49,037 nucleotides of DNA, from contig DATKKS010000015.1 of the NCBI GenBank assembly GCA_035542815.1, forward strand, positions 1-49,037, read 5' to 3'. Shown one piece after another: positions 8,326 through 16,544 of this stretch. The notes beneath the pieces were generated by a model. It had not been told where the DNA came from. It searched no databases and worked only from the letters and a program-made list of their open reading frames with translations. How positions within the stretch are numbered: position 1 is the stretch's first letter; the number at the start of each line of letters is the position of its first letter. The position numbers and the translations under genes were made by a program. The stretch is from JACRLI01 sp035542815 (GTDB lineage: Bacteria > Eisenbacteria > RBG-16-71-46 > JACRLI01).

Positions 8326-8760
8326 CTACCGCCGCGCCTTCGCCCGCCGGACCTGCTCCTCGACGCTGAGGTCCTCGATGTGCGTCGCGACCCACCAGAT
8401 GTTCCCCGAGGGGTCCTTCACGCCCCCGTAGCGCTGCCCGGCGTGGGGCTGGTCCGCCGGCTCCATCACCGGCGTCCCGCCGGCCTCGACCGCCCTGCGG
8501 AACGCCGAGTCGCAGTCCGGCACGCCGAGGTAGACCGACGCCGGCATGGGCCCGAACTCGGCGGTGGGCTCGCCCATCATCACGCGCGCGCCGCCGATGG
8601 TCACTTCCGCGTGCATGATCGAGCCATCGGGCCGCGGCAGGCGCAGCACCTCGCGGGCCTCGAAGGCGCGGCCGAGGAACTCCAGCAGCCGGGCCACGCC
8701 CCCGACGATGAGGTAAGGAGTCACGGTGCAATGGCCATCGGAGATCTTGCGGATCGGCAT
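8326..8760 (-). CDS. VOC-superfamily (glyoxalase/bleomycin-resistance-like, PhnB-like) protein
   Basis: 144 residues with the paired beta-alpha-beta-beta-beta fold of vicinal-oxygen-chelate proteins. TVTPYLIVGGVARLLEFLGRAF opens the domain, MHAEVTIGGARVMMGEP follows, and YGGVKDPSGNIWWVATH near the end matches the PhnB/YdeM-like subgroup. Possible metal ligands are H51 in the IMHAEV segment and the distal acidic/His positions. No substrate can be assigned. ATG at 8760 is preceded by GGGGGAGGGACAGC. It is a single-gene unit facing away from the initiator tRNA. Confidence 0.82.
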   Translation of the reverse strand: MPIRKISDGHCTVTPYLIVGGVARLLEFLGRAFEAREVLRLPRPDGSIMHAEVTIGGARVMMGEPTAEFGPMPASVYLGVPDCDSAFRRAVEAGGTPVMEPADQPHAGQRYGGVKDPSGNIWWVATHIEDLSVEEQVRRAKARR

Positions 8761-9033
8761 GGTGCTGTCCCTCCCCCGGGGCGTCCCGGGTTGGGCCGGA
8801 TTCCGGCGCGCGTAGACGGGGCTCGGAGCGGGCCTCGGGCCGGGGACAGGGACGGCGCGAGGGGGCGGGCCCGCCCGCGGGCGAACCCGGCCCGCGAGCG
8901 TGGCGGATCCTGATCCTCTTGGATCGTGCCGGGAGCCGCGGGATTCGGGCCCGCAGCCATTCCGGGCCCGGCGCGGAACCGCATGCGGACCATGCGGTTG
9001 GCGGCGGGCCCGGACTGACGGGCGGGGCCGCAC
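8761..9033. other. Gene-free GC-rich interval
   Basis: Between the VOC gene start and the tRNA-fMet promoter I see the VOC ribosome site at its left end and no supported gene, repeat or convincing promoter for the VOC gene. Confidence 0.5.
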
Positions 9034-9062
9034 TTGACACCGGCGGGCCGCGGGTCTAGCGT
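9034..9062 (+). promoter_or_regulatory. Sigma-70 promoter of initiator tRNA
   Basis: TTGACA (consensus -35, 9034-9039), 17-base spacer, TAGCGT (9057-9062); predicted start about five bases before the tRNA 5' end. One of the best promoters in the window. Confidence 0.75.
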
Positions 9063-9073
9063 AATCAGGCCGA

Positions 9074-9150
<77 letters not shown>

Positions 9151-9181
9151 AATTCACAGGGGTCGCACGGACCCGCGCACA

Positions 9182-9210
9182 GGGGCAGCCGAGGCTGCCC
9201 CTTCCGTTTT
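9182..9210 (+). terminator. Rho-independent terminator of tRNA-fMet
   Basis: GGGGCAGC (9182-9189), loop CGAG, GCTGCCCC (9194-9201), followed by TTCCGTTTT. Canonical stem plus a short U-rich tract, 31 bases after the tRNA. Confidence 0.8.
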
Positions 9211-9225
9211 GGGCGCCCGGCCCCC

Positions 9226-9685
9226 TCACCGCAACCGTACCACCCGCGCCGCCAGCACCCGATCCGCCGACTTCACCCGCACGAAGTACGTGCCCGGCGC
9301 CGCCGCGGCGCCGGAGGCGGTCGTCCCGTCCCACGCGAACGCATACCTGCCCCGCCGGCAGGACGCCGTGGTGCAGCCGGCGCACCAGCCGGCCAGCCAC
9401 GTCGTACACGCCGACGTCAGCGGGGCCGGCGGCGGCCGTCGAGAAGCTCACGCGCGTGCCGGACCGGAAGGGGTTGGGCGCGACGGCTAGGCGGGGCGCG
9501 CTGACCGGCGAGAGCCGCCCCACCCCGACGGTGGAGCCGGGCACGATCAGGAACTCCGAGCGCATCCGGACGATGGTGTAGGGGTTCCAGGTCGAGGTCG
9601 TGTAGTAGAGCTTGAGCGTGTCGCCCACGACCCGGACGAACTTCTCGATGATGCCGGGAGCGTACAGCGTGCCGTTGGCAGCCAC
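9226..9685 (-). pseudogene. Frameshifted remnant of a secreted protein with C-terminal sorting domain
   Basis: The frame from a GTG at 9685 encodes a beta-rich stretch (GDTLKLYYTTSTWNPYTIV), then LAVAPNPFRSGTRVSF and VGVYDVAGRLVRRL, a FlgD/T9SS-like tail. After LPAGQ the frame breaks. Reading one base further on restores the expected ending, YAFAWDGTTASGAA, then PGTYFVRVKSADRVL and a final VVRLR with TGA at 9228-9226. One extra base near 9343 therefore separates the two halves. The uninterrupted but wrong frame continues to 9107 across the opposite-strand tRNA and is not credible there. The upstream frame stays open without an obvious signal peptide, so the 5' part may also be damaged. A sequencing or assembly error could produce the same picture. 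Confidence 0.65.
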
Positions 9686-9953
9686 CTCAGAGTGCGCACC
9701 GCGGCTCCCCCCTTCACCGCGACCCGGCCACGCCGGGGGTCGAACCGGAGCCCGGGCGGCCCAGGCGCTCGCGGCGCCCGGGCACCGACATCAACTGTCG
9801 GAAGATCATGGCAGTCCCCTCATCGGACGGGAGTACGGCGGCAATGCGGGTCGGAGTGGGCACGGCGGGGGCCTGCGGCGGGGAGCCCCGCTCCGCACTT
9901 GGATGCAGCATTCCCGGGAATTGAAGCTCAGTTTTCGGGGGCCCCGGCCGGCG
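9686..9953. other. Gene-free interval with possible remnant coding DNA
   Basis: Between the frameshifted sorting-domain fragment and the hairpin after the MFS gene I find no supported gene. The minus frame of the remnant is open here for a while, so decayed 5' parts of that gene may extend into it. Confidence 0.4.
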
Positions 9954-9980
9954 GGGCCCGGCCCGCCGGGGGCCGGGCCC
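9954..9980 (-). terminator. GC hairpin just after the MFS gene
   Basis: An 11-bp perfect stem (GGGCCCGGCCC with GGGCCGGGCCC) with a 5-base loop begins 4 bases after the MFS stop codon. No U-tract follows, so this is only a probable transcript end. Confidence 0.4.
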
Positions 9981-9984
9981 GTGC

Positions 9985-11271
9985 TCAGGCCTCGCGCTTC
10001 TTCCCGAAGCCCGCCTCGAGGGGGATGCCGAGGGCGACCAGGAAGCTCGGCACGGTCGCCACGATCACCCAGGCGAAGAAGTGGCGGTAGCCGATGTGGT
10101 CCTGCAGCCAGCCGCTCCACATGCCCGGCAACATCATGCCGAGCGCCATGAAGCCGGTGCAGATCGCGTAGTGGGCGGTGCGGTGCTCGCCGCGCGCGAT
10201 GTGGATCATGTACATGAGGTAGGCGGTGAAGCCGAACCCGTAGCCGAACTGCTCCACCGCGACGCACAGCTGGACCAGGAGGAGGCTTTCCGGCTGCGCG
10301 TAGGCGAGGTAGATGAACGCCGCGTCGGGCAGGTGGATCGCGAACAGCATCGGCCACAGCCACGGCCGGAGCCCGTGCCGCGCGATCACCCAGCCGCCGA
10401 GGATGCCGCCCAGCGTGAGGGCGACGATGCCGATCGTCCCGTAGATGAACCCGACCTCGGTCGTCGTCAGTCCCAGCCCGCCCCGGGCCCGGGGGTCCAG
10501 CAGGAACGGCGCGGTCATCTTCACCAGCTGGGCCTCCCCCAGCCGGTAGATGAGCAGGAACAGCAGCAGCATGGCGATCCGCGGCTTGCCGAAGAACGAG
10601 CCGAAGGTGGCGAAGAACTCGCGCAGGAAGCGCGGGATCCGGCGCGCCTCGCCGGGCCGGTCCGCGGCGGGCCGCGGCAGCACCCGGCGGTGCCACAGGC
10701 CGAAGGCCAGGAACAGCACCGCGAGTGCGCCCATCGCGACGGTCCAGGCGGCGCGCGGGCTCCCGGTGCGCGCCTGGATCGTGCCCGCCAGCATCACCAG
10801 GAGGCCCTGCCCGGCGATGGTCGCGATGCGGTAGAACATGGTGCGGACCCCGACGAAGAACGCCTGCTGCTGCTCGGTGGCGGCCAGCAGGTAGAAGCCG
10901 TCGGCGGCGATGTCGTGGGTCGCGGAGTCGAACGCCAGCAGCCACAGGAACGCCAGGGAGGCGCGGAAGAACGCCGGGCCGGGCAGCACCAGCGCGACGC
11001 CCGCCAGGGCCCCGCCGATCAGCAGCTGCATCGCCCAGATCCAGCGCCGGCGGGTCCCCAGCAGGTCCACCACCGGCGACCACAGCGGCTTCACCACCCA
11101 CGGCAGGTACAGCCAGCTGGTGCACAGGGCGATGTCGGTGTTCGAGATCCCGAAGCCCTTGTACATGATGACCGACACGGTCATCACGACCACGTAGGGC
11201 AGGCCCTCGGCGAGGTACAGGGTGGGGATCCATCCCCAGAGAGCGCGGTAGGTGCTGCGGTCGTCGGCCAT
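9985..11271 (-). CDS. AmpG/SLC33-like MFS permease
   Basis: About 428 residues with twelve predicted membrane helices. The N-terminal LYLAEGLPYVVVMTVSV and WLYLPWVVKPLWSPVVDLL closely follow the AmpG/acetyl-CoA-transporter branch of the major facilitator superfamily, as do the DSATHDIAADGF segment and the RIATIAGQGLLV helix. AmpG imports anhydromuropeptides from the periplasm, but related proteins carry other substrates, so the cargo is not assigned. The ATG at 11271 (MADDRSTYRALWGW) is preferred over an in-frame start at 11364, because the extra residues are Arg-rich and unlike any MFS N-terminus. No partner gene nearby indicates peptidoglycan recycling. Confidence 0.82.
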   Translation of the reverse strand: MADDRSTYRALWGWIPTLYLAEGLPYVVVMTVSVIMYKGFGISNTDIALCTSWLYLPWVVKPLWSPVVDLLGTRRRWIWAMQLLIGGALAGVALVLPGPAFFRASLAFLWLLAFDSATHDIAADGFYLLAATEQQQAFFVGVRTMFYRIATIAGQGLLVMLAGTIQARTGSPRAAWTVAMGALAVLFLAFGLWHRRVLPRPAADRPGEARRIPRFLREFFATFGSFFGKPRIAMLLLFLLIYRLGEAQLVKMTAPFLLDPRARGGLGLTTTEVGFIYGTIGIVALTLGGILGGWVIARHGLRPWLWPMLFAIHLPDAAFIYLAYAQPESLLLVQLCVAVEQFGYGFGFTAYLMYMIHIARGEHRTAHYAICTGFMALGMMLPGMWSGWLQDHIGYRHFFAWVIVATVPSFLVALGIPLEAGFGKKREA

Positions 11272-11374
11272 CAGTTGACCCGCCTCGAGTGCGCCCGCCG
11301 TCCAACAGGGCTCCCGCTGGCCGAGCCGGGCCATTCCGCGTCCCGTTCGCCGCGATCGGCCCACGGTTCCCGGG

Positions 11375-14242
11375 TCAGCGGAAATTGCGCAGGACCACCG
11401 CGTCGCTGTATTGGTTGCCGGCGCAGAACAGCACGCGGCGGCTGTCGGTGGTCCAGCGCAGGTCGAACACGGCGTCGGTCTCGGACCCCCGGACCTGCAC
11501 CGGCTGGCTGCCGTCCGCGCCGGCGATCCACAAGCTCGCCCGCTTGCCGAAGCGCCGCACCACCGCCAGGCGGCGGCCGTCCGGGGAGAGGGCGAGCCGG
11601 GTGGCCACCCCCTCGCGGAACGCGGTGACGCGCTCCGGCGCGCCGCCGGCGAAGGCCAGCCGGGCCACGTTGTGGGTGCTGTCCGCGCGATCCAGGAAGA
11701 GGACGGACTCGTTGGCGAGGTTCCAGGCCAGCCCGGCGGAGGCCTCCGGGATGTGGACCCGGGCCACCGCGGGGCCGCCGCCCGCGGGGATCACCCGGAT
11801 GTCCCACCGGGTGAGGCCCGCAGGGCCGGGAGTGTAATCGACCACCCCCACGAGCCGGCCGTCGGGCGAGGCCTGCGCCCCTCCCGGGGCCGCGCCGGGG
11901 GCGATCAGCCGGGCGGGCCCGCCTGCGAGCGGCACCGACCACACCCCGCCGACGGAGTCGGCCCGCCCGAACAGCGCGTAGCCACCCGCCTCGGAGACGG
12001 CGATCAGCTCCTCGCCCGGACCGTCGGTGAGGCGCCCGAGGCCGCTGCCGTCGGGGGCGACGCTGCAGACGTGGGTGTTGCCGGTCAGGTCATAGAGGCT
12101 GAAGATCACCCTGCCGGAGGCGAGGTACGGGCGGCCCGCAAAGCCCTCCCCGGTGGAGATGCGGCGAGGCGCGCCCCCGGTGAACGGCAGGAGCCACAGC
12201 CCGAGGCTCTGGTCCTGGTAGCTCTCGAAGACCACCGCCTCGGCGTCGCCCGCGGCCATGCCGGGCGAGGTCTCGTCGGTGGTGAAGGAAGTGAGCTGGC
12301 CGGCCTGGCCGCTCGAAACGTCGGCCGCCCACACGTTCGCCAGAGCCGACTGGCGGCTGACCGCGAGAGCTTCCTCCGAGCCGGCCGCAGTCAGCGACCA
12401 GTAGTCGAAGTTGTCGTTGGTCACGCGCCGGATCCCGCCGCCCGGATAGGCGACCCGGTAGATCTGCGAGTTGAGCCCCAGCACCGGGTCCACGCCCAGG
12501 GCCGCCAGCTCCTTCCCGCCCGGCAGCCAGGCCAGATCCTCGAAGTAGTGCACCGGGAGCCTGAACAGCTCCTGCCGCCCCCCGCTCCGCTCGTCGTACA
12601 CCACCAGCCGCGCCGCGTACCGCGGGGTCGGATCCTGCTCGAAGATGGCGATGTGCCGGCCGTCCGGCGACCACGCCGGAGGGCTCGAGAACTCCACCGG
12701 CCGCTTCACGTTCGCCAGTTCCCGTTCCTTGCGGCCCTCCAGCTCCATCACCCGGAGCGAGGTGATCCCCGACTGCGAGAATCCGCGCAGGAAGCAGACG
12801 CGCCGGCCGTCCGGCGAGAACGACGGGCGGGAGTCCACGTCGAACGCGCATTCCTGCGAGGGCCCGCCGAGGGACGGGACCCGGAGCAGCCTCCGGTAGT
12901 TGGGCGCGTCCGCCTTGCGCTCGGTATAGAACACGTAGTCGCCGTCGGGGGAGAACGCCACGAACTCGAGGATCTCTCGCCCGGGCGGCAGCACCTCGAC
13001 GTCGCTGCCGGTCGCCACCTGCCGCACGTGGAGGCTGACCTGGGCGGCGGGCCCGGCGACGTAGGCGAGGTACCGGCCGTCCGCCGAGAGTGCGCAGGAG
13101 CGGATGTCGCCGCGGCTGGTCTCCGGCACCGCGCGCACCCCCAGGTACGCCGGCCCGCCGGCCTCGCGCCTCGCGCGCTGGATCCCGTACCAGCCGAACG
13201 CCAGCGCCGCGAGGGTGACCACCGCCGCAACCGCCAGGATCGTGGCCAGCGGCGCCCGCCGGCCCCCCACTGCGAGCGCCGCGGTGGGCGCGCCGCTGCC
13301 GGAGCTGGCCGAGGCGGACAGAGCCTCGTACTCCTCCGCGATCTCGCGCAGCTCGATGGCCAGGTCCTTCATGGACTGCACGCGCTGGTCCGGGTTCTTG
13401 GCGAGGCAGCGGCGCACCAGCCGGCGCAGCTCCGCCGGCACGCTGGCGTTGATCTCCTCGATCGGCGCCGGCTTGTCGTGCAGGATCTTGTGCAGGGTCT
13501 CGACGTTCGAGTCCGCGGTGAACGGCCGCCGGCGGGTGGCGGCCTCGTACAGGATGCAGCCGAACGAGAACACGTCGGAGCGCTGGTCCACCGCCCGGCC
13601 CTGCACCTGCTCCGGCGACATGTACCCGACCGTGCCGAGCACCGCCCCCTCGCTGGTCTGCTCGCCCGTCTGGGTCGGCGCGGTGGACGCTTCCGGGTCG
13701 GAGGCCCGCCGCTCCAGCAGCTTGGAGAGGCCGAAGTCGAGCACCTTGGCGAACCCGTCTTCCGAGACCATGATGTTGCCGGGCTTCAGGTCGCGGTGGA
13801 CGATGCCGGCGGCGTGGGCCTTGGCGATGCCTTCCGCTGCCTGCGCCAGGTAGCCCAGCAGCGTGCGCAGGTCGGTCTTCTCGTCGTGGATCTTGACCGC
13901 CAGTGTCCGGCCGTTGACCAGCTCCATGGAGATGTACTGCACCGGGCCCGACTCGGGCTCCGCCTGGCCGCCGGTCGCGCGCACCCGGTCCTGGCCGATC
14001 TCGTAGATGGTGACGATGTTGGGGTGGTTGAGCGACGAGGCCGACTTCGCCTCCTGGACGAAGCGGCGCACCCGCTCCTGGCTGTGCGTCAGCTCGGGGG
14101 GCAGGATCTTGAGCGCCACGCTGCGCTCGAGGGTCTGGTCCTGCGCCAGGTAGACCTCGCCCATGCCGCCGGCGCCCAGCGGACCGACGACGCGGTAGTG
14201 GGCGATGCAGGAGTCGGGCTGCAGGGTGGAACCGGGGCGCAT
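11375..14242 (-). CDS. Membrane-anchored Ser/Thr protein kinase with C-terminal TolB/PD40-like beta-propeller
   Basis: 955 residues. The N-terminal Hanks-type kinase domain is complete: glycine loop GAGGMGEV (23-30), VALK with K45, catalytic loop HRDLKPGN (149-156), DFG (169-171) and GTVGYMSPEQ in the activation segment. A transmembrane helix lies at about 331-353. The rest is a series of beta-propeller blades of the WD40-like/TolB type, recognisable by repeated SPDGRxVxF and SADGRYLAYV units, which should lie outside the membrane and bind a ligand or protein. Start ATG is preceded by GGGAGGACGC. Such kinases are abundant in Acidobacteria and FCB-type genomes; signal and targets are unknown. 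It stands alone between the MFS and MsrBA genes. Confidence 0.93.
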   Translation of the reverse strand: MRPGSTLQPDSCIAHYRVVGPLGAGGMGEVYLAQDQTLERSVALKILPPELTHSQERVRRFVQEAKSASSLNHPNIVTIYEIGQDRVRATGGQAEPESGPVQYISMELVNGRTLAVKIHDEKTDLRTLLGYLAQAAEGIAKAHAAGIVHRDLKPGNIMVSEDGFAKVLDFGLSKLLERRASDPEASTAPTQTGEQTSEGAVLGTVGYMSPEQVQGRAVDQRSDVFSFGCILYEAATRRRPFTADSNVETLHKILHDKPAPIEEINASVPAELRRLVRRCLAKNPDQRVQSMKDLAIELREIAEEYEALSASASSGSGAPTAALAVGGRRAPLATILAVAAVVTLAALAFGWYGIQRARREAGGPAYLGVRAVPETSRGDIRSCALSADGRYLAYVAGPAAQVSLHVRQVATGSDVEVLPPGREILEFVAFSPDGDYVFYTERKADAPNYRRLLRVPSLGGPSQECAFDVDSRPSFSPDGRRVCFLRGFSQSGITSLRVMELEGRKERELANVKRPVEFSSPPAWSPDGRHIAIFEQDPTPRYAARLVVYDERSGGRQELFRLPVHYFEDLAWLPGGKELAALGVDPVLGLNSQIYRVAYPGGGIRRVTNDNFDYWSLTAAGSEEALAVSRQSALANVWAADVSSGQAGQLTSFTTDETSPGMAAGDAEAVVFESYQDQSLGLWLLPFTGGAPRRISTGEGFAGRPYLASGRVIFSLYDLTGNTHVCSVAPDGSGLGRLTDGPGEELIAVSEAGGYALFGRADSVGGVWSVPLAGGPARLIAPGAAPGGAQASPDGRLVGVVDYTPGPAGLTRWDIRVIPAGGGPAVARVHIPEASAGLAWNLANESVLFLDRADSTHNVARLAFAGGAPERVTAFREGVATRLALSPDGRRLAVVRRFGKRASLWIAGADGSQPVQVRGSETDAVFDLRWTTDSRRVLFCAGNQYSDAVVLRNFR

Positions 14243-14311
14243 GCGTCCTCCCGACGGGGCCTTCGCGAGGCGGGCGCGCCGCCGGCCGGGCGGCGCTCCC
14301 GTGAGGGCCGG

Positions 14312-14340
14312 ATTCTACCAGCGGCGGCGCGGGTGGGACA
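14312..14340 (-). promoter_or_regulatory. Candidate promoter of the Ser/Thr kinase gene (TAGAAT type)
   Basis: Minus strand TGTCCC (14340-14335), 17-base spacer, TAGAAT (14317-14312), 70 bases upstream of the start codon. The -10 is good and the -35 is not classic. Compare 25967-25995 and 27009-27037. Confidence 0.4.
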
Positions 14341-14370
14341 CCGGCAATCCGCCGCCCGGGGCGCCCGGGC

Positions 14371-15429
14371 TCAGTTCCGCACCCAGTGGCAGGTGTAGCC
14401 GCCGGGGTGCTTGACCAGGTAGTCCTGGTGGTATTCCTCGGCCTTCCACCACGGGCCGGCCGGGACGATCTGGGTCACGATGGGCTGCTTCCACTTCCCG
14501 CTGGCGTCCACCTCGCGCTTGACCGCCTCGGCGGTCTTCCGCTGCGCCTCGCTGTGGTAGAAGATCGCGCTGCGGTAGGAAGTGCCGACGTCGTTGCCCT
14601 GGCGGTTGAGCGTGGTGGGGTCGTGCATGCGGAAGAAGAAGTGCAGCAGGGCCGCGTAGCTGGTCTTGGCGGGGTCGAACCGGATCAGGATCGCCTCGGC
14701 ATGGCCCTCGTGGTGCTCGTACGTGGCGTGCGCCACCGACCCGCCGGTGTAGCCCACCTCGGTGCCGATCACGCCAGGCTGCTGGCGGAAGAGGTCCTGC
14801 ATGCCCCAGAAGCACCCGCCCGCGAAAGTGGCCACCTCCTCCTTGGCCGCCGCCTTGGAGGCGGACCTCCCGAAGAGCGGCAGGTAGCTCCCCAGGCCCT
14901 CCTTCTCCAGGTCCTCCACCGGGACGAAGCGCAGGGCCGCGGAGTTGATGCAGTACCGGAGGCCCCCGCGGTCCGGCGGGCCGTCGTCGAAGACGTGCCC
15001 CAGGTGGGAGCCGGCGCCCTGGGAGCGCACCTCGGTGCGGATCATGCCGTGCGAGGCGTCCCGCTTCTCCACGACGTCGTCCGGCGCCAGGGGCTTGGAG
15101 AAGCTGGGCCAGCCGCAGCCGGAGTCGAACTTGTCGCGCGAGGAGAACAGCGGCCGGCCGCTCACCACGTCGAGGTACAGGCCCTCCCGGTGCTCCTGCC
15201 AGTAGGGGTTCTGAAAGGGCGGCTCGGTGCCCCCCTCCTGGGTCACCTGGTACTGGATCGGCGTGAGCCGTCGTTTCAGCTCGGCCTGGCTGGGCTTCTT
15301 GGAGTCGTCCACGCGGGTCTCCACGGTCGTTCGGGCCGGCGCCGCGCCTCCCCGCGCCAGGCGCGGGCCGAGGCCGGCGGCCAGCAGCGCCGCCACCACC
15401 GCCGCGGCCCGGCGGGTTCCCTGGTTCAT
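14371..15429 (-). CDS. msrAB: Exported bifunctional methionine sulfoxide reductase MsrB-MsrA fusion
   Basis: 352 residues in the order MsrB then MsrA. A signal-like segment occupies residues 1-30. MsrB (about 50-175) shows GCGWPSF with C105 and the catalytic RYCINSAALRF with C160. The zinc-binding CxxC pairs of E. coli MsrB are absent (SQGAGSHLGHVF replaces one). MsrA (about 198-352) shows GGCFWG with catalytic C206, EVGYTGG and the C-terminal HPGGYTCHW. Together they reduce both S- and R-methionine sulfoxide in proteins, probably in the periplasm. ATG 15429 follows GAGGAGGCCGAAAG. A longer frame continues upstream through the pirin gene but out of its frame and is not used. Pirin lies 50 bases upstream, so the two may form an oxidative-stress operon. 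Confidence 0.95.
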   Translation of the reverse strand: MNQGTRRAAAVVAALLAAGLGPRLARGGAAPARTTVETRVDDSKKPSQAELKRRLTPIQYQVTQEGGTEPPFQNPYWQEHREGLYLDVVSGRPLFSSRDKFDSGCGWPSFSKPLAPDDVVEKRDASHGMIRTEVRSQGAGSHLGHVFDDGPPDRGGLRYCINSAALRFVPVEDLEKEGLGSYLPLFGRSASKAAAKEEVATFAGGCFWGMQDLFRQQPGVIGTEVGYTGGSVAHATYEHHEGHAEAILIRFDPAKTSYAALLHFFFRMHDPTTLNRQGNDVGTSYRSAIFYHSEAQRKTAEAVKREVDASGKWKQPIVTQIVPAGPWWKAEEYHQDYLVKHPGGYTCHWVRN

Positions 15430-15479
15430 CTTTCGGCCTCCTCGCCCGCGGATTCGCCGCCGGGCGCGCGGCGCGGCCG

Positions 15480-16403
15480 CTAGGTCCGCCCCGGGGACTT
15501 GAGGAACGTGCCCTGCTGGAGTTCCTCGAACGCCTGCCGGAGCTGCTCCTGCGTGTTCATCACGATCGGCCCGTACCACGCCACCGGCTCCTGGAGCGGC
15601 TTCCCCGAGACCAGCAGGAACCGGATCCCCTCCTCCCCGGCCTGCACCGTGACCTCGTCGCCGCGGTCGAACAGCACCAGCGAGCGGTTGTCCGCCTCCG
15701 TGGGCGGCGGGGTCTTCGGATCGGCCCACCAGCCCACGCTCTCGGTCGGCACCGCCAGCGGCCCGGAGGCGTTGCAGAACTTCCCGGCCCCCGAGAAGAC
15801 GTAGGCGAAGGCGTGGCGGGTGGTCTCCACCGGCAGCGTCTTGCGCTGGCCCGGCGGAACCGAGACGTCGATGTAGATGGGGTCGGCCGCGATCCCGTCC
15901 ACCGGGCCGGCCGTCCCCCAGAAGCTGCCGCACACCACCCGCACCCGGGTGCCGTCGTCGTCGGTGACCTCCGGGATCTCGCCGGCCTGCACCTCCTGGT
16001 AGCGGGGCGCGGTCATCTTGAGTGCCGAGGGCAGGTTTGCCCACAGCTGGAAGCCGTGCATCCGGCCGTCCGGGTCGCCCTTGGGCATCTCCTGGTGGAT
16101 GATCCCGCTCCCCGCCGTCATCCACTGCACGTCGCCGGCGGCGATGGCCCCGCGGTTGCCCATGCTGTCGCCGTGCTCCACCGTTCCGGCCAGCACGTAG
16201 GTGATGGTCTCGATCCCCCGGTGCGGGTGCCACGGGAAGCCGGCCAGGTAGTCCTCCGGCCGGTCGCTGCGAAAATCGTCCAGCAGCAGGAACGGGTCGT
16301 AGTCGGAGGTGCCTCCGAAGCCGAAGGCGCGGCGCAGGCGCACCCCCGCGCCCTCCACCGTCGGCTTGGCCCGCACCAGCCGTCTCACGGGTCGAATGGA
16401 CAT
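15480..16403 (-). CDS. Pirin-family bicupin
   Basis: 307 residues. The N-terminal cupin shows FPWHPHRGIETITYVLAGTVEHGDS, and IIHQEMPKGDPDGRMHGFQLWANLP supplies the further His and Glu metal ligands of pirins. Pirins bind iron and some have quercetinase activity; the role here is not known. The C-terminal half is a second cupin. ATG 16403 (MSIRPVRRLV) is preceded by AGGAGG, favouring it over an in-frame ATG at 16451. It is upstream of and probably co-transcribed with msrBA. Confidence 0.93.
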   Translation of the reverse strand: MSIRPVRRLVRAKPTVEGAGVRLRRAFGFGGTSDYDPFLLLDDFRSDRPEDYLAGFPWHPHRGIETITYVLAGTVEHGDSMGNRGAIAAGDVQWMTAGSGIIHQEMPKGDPDGRMHGFQLWANLPSALKMTAPRYQEVQAGEIPEVTDDDGTRVRVVCGSFWGTAGPVDGIAADPIYIDVSVPPGQRKTLPVETTRHAFAYVFSGAGKFCNASGPLAVPTESVGWWADPKTPPPTEADNRSLVLFDRGDEVTVQAGEEGIRFLLVSGKPLQEPVAWYGPIVMNTQEQLRQAFEELQQGTFLKSPGRT

Positions 16404-16544
16404 CCGGGCCTCCTGGGTCGAGAGTCCGAAGGCCGGCCACCCCGCCCGCACCGGGGACGCGCGGGCATGCCACGGGAGCCCTGCCCCTCTAACACCTCGA
16501 TGCGGATAAGGTCGCCGGGGATTCCCGACGGGCCCGCGGGCCCG

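Noticed and set aside
11411..14398. A 995-codon plus-strand frame opposite the Ser/Thr kinase
   Set aside because: Shadow of the kinase gene; no domain, no ribosome site, and composition is low-complexity.
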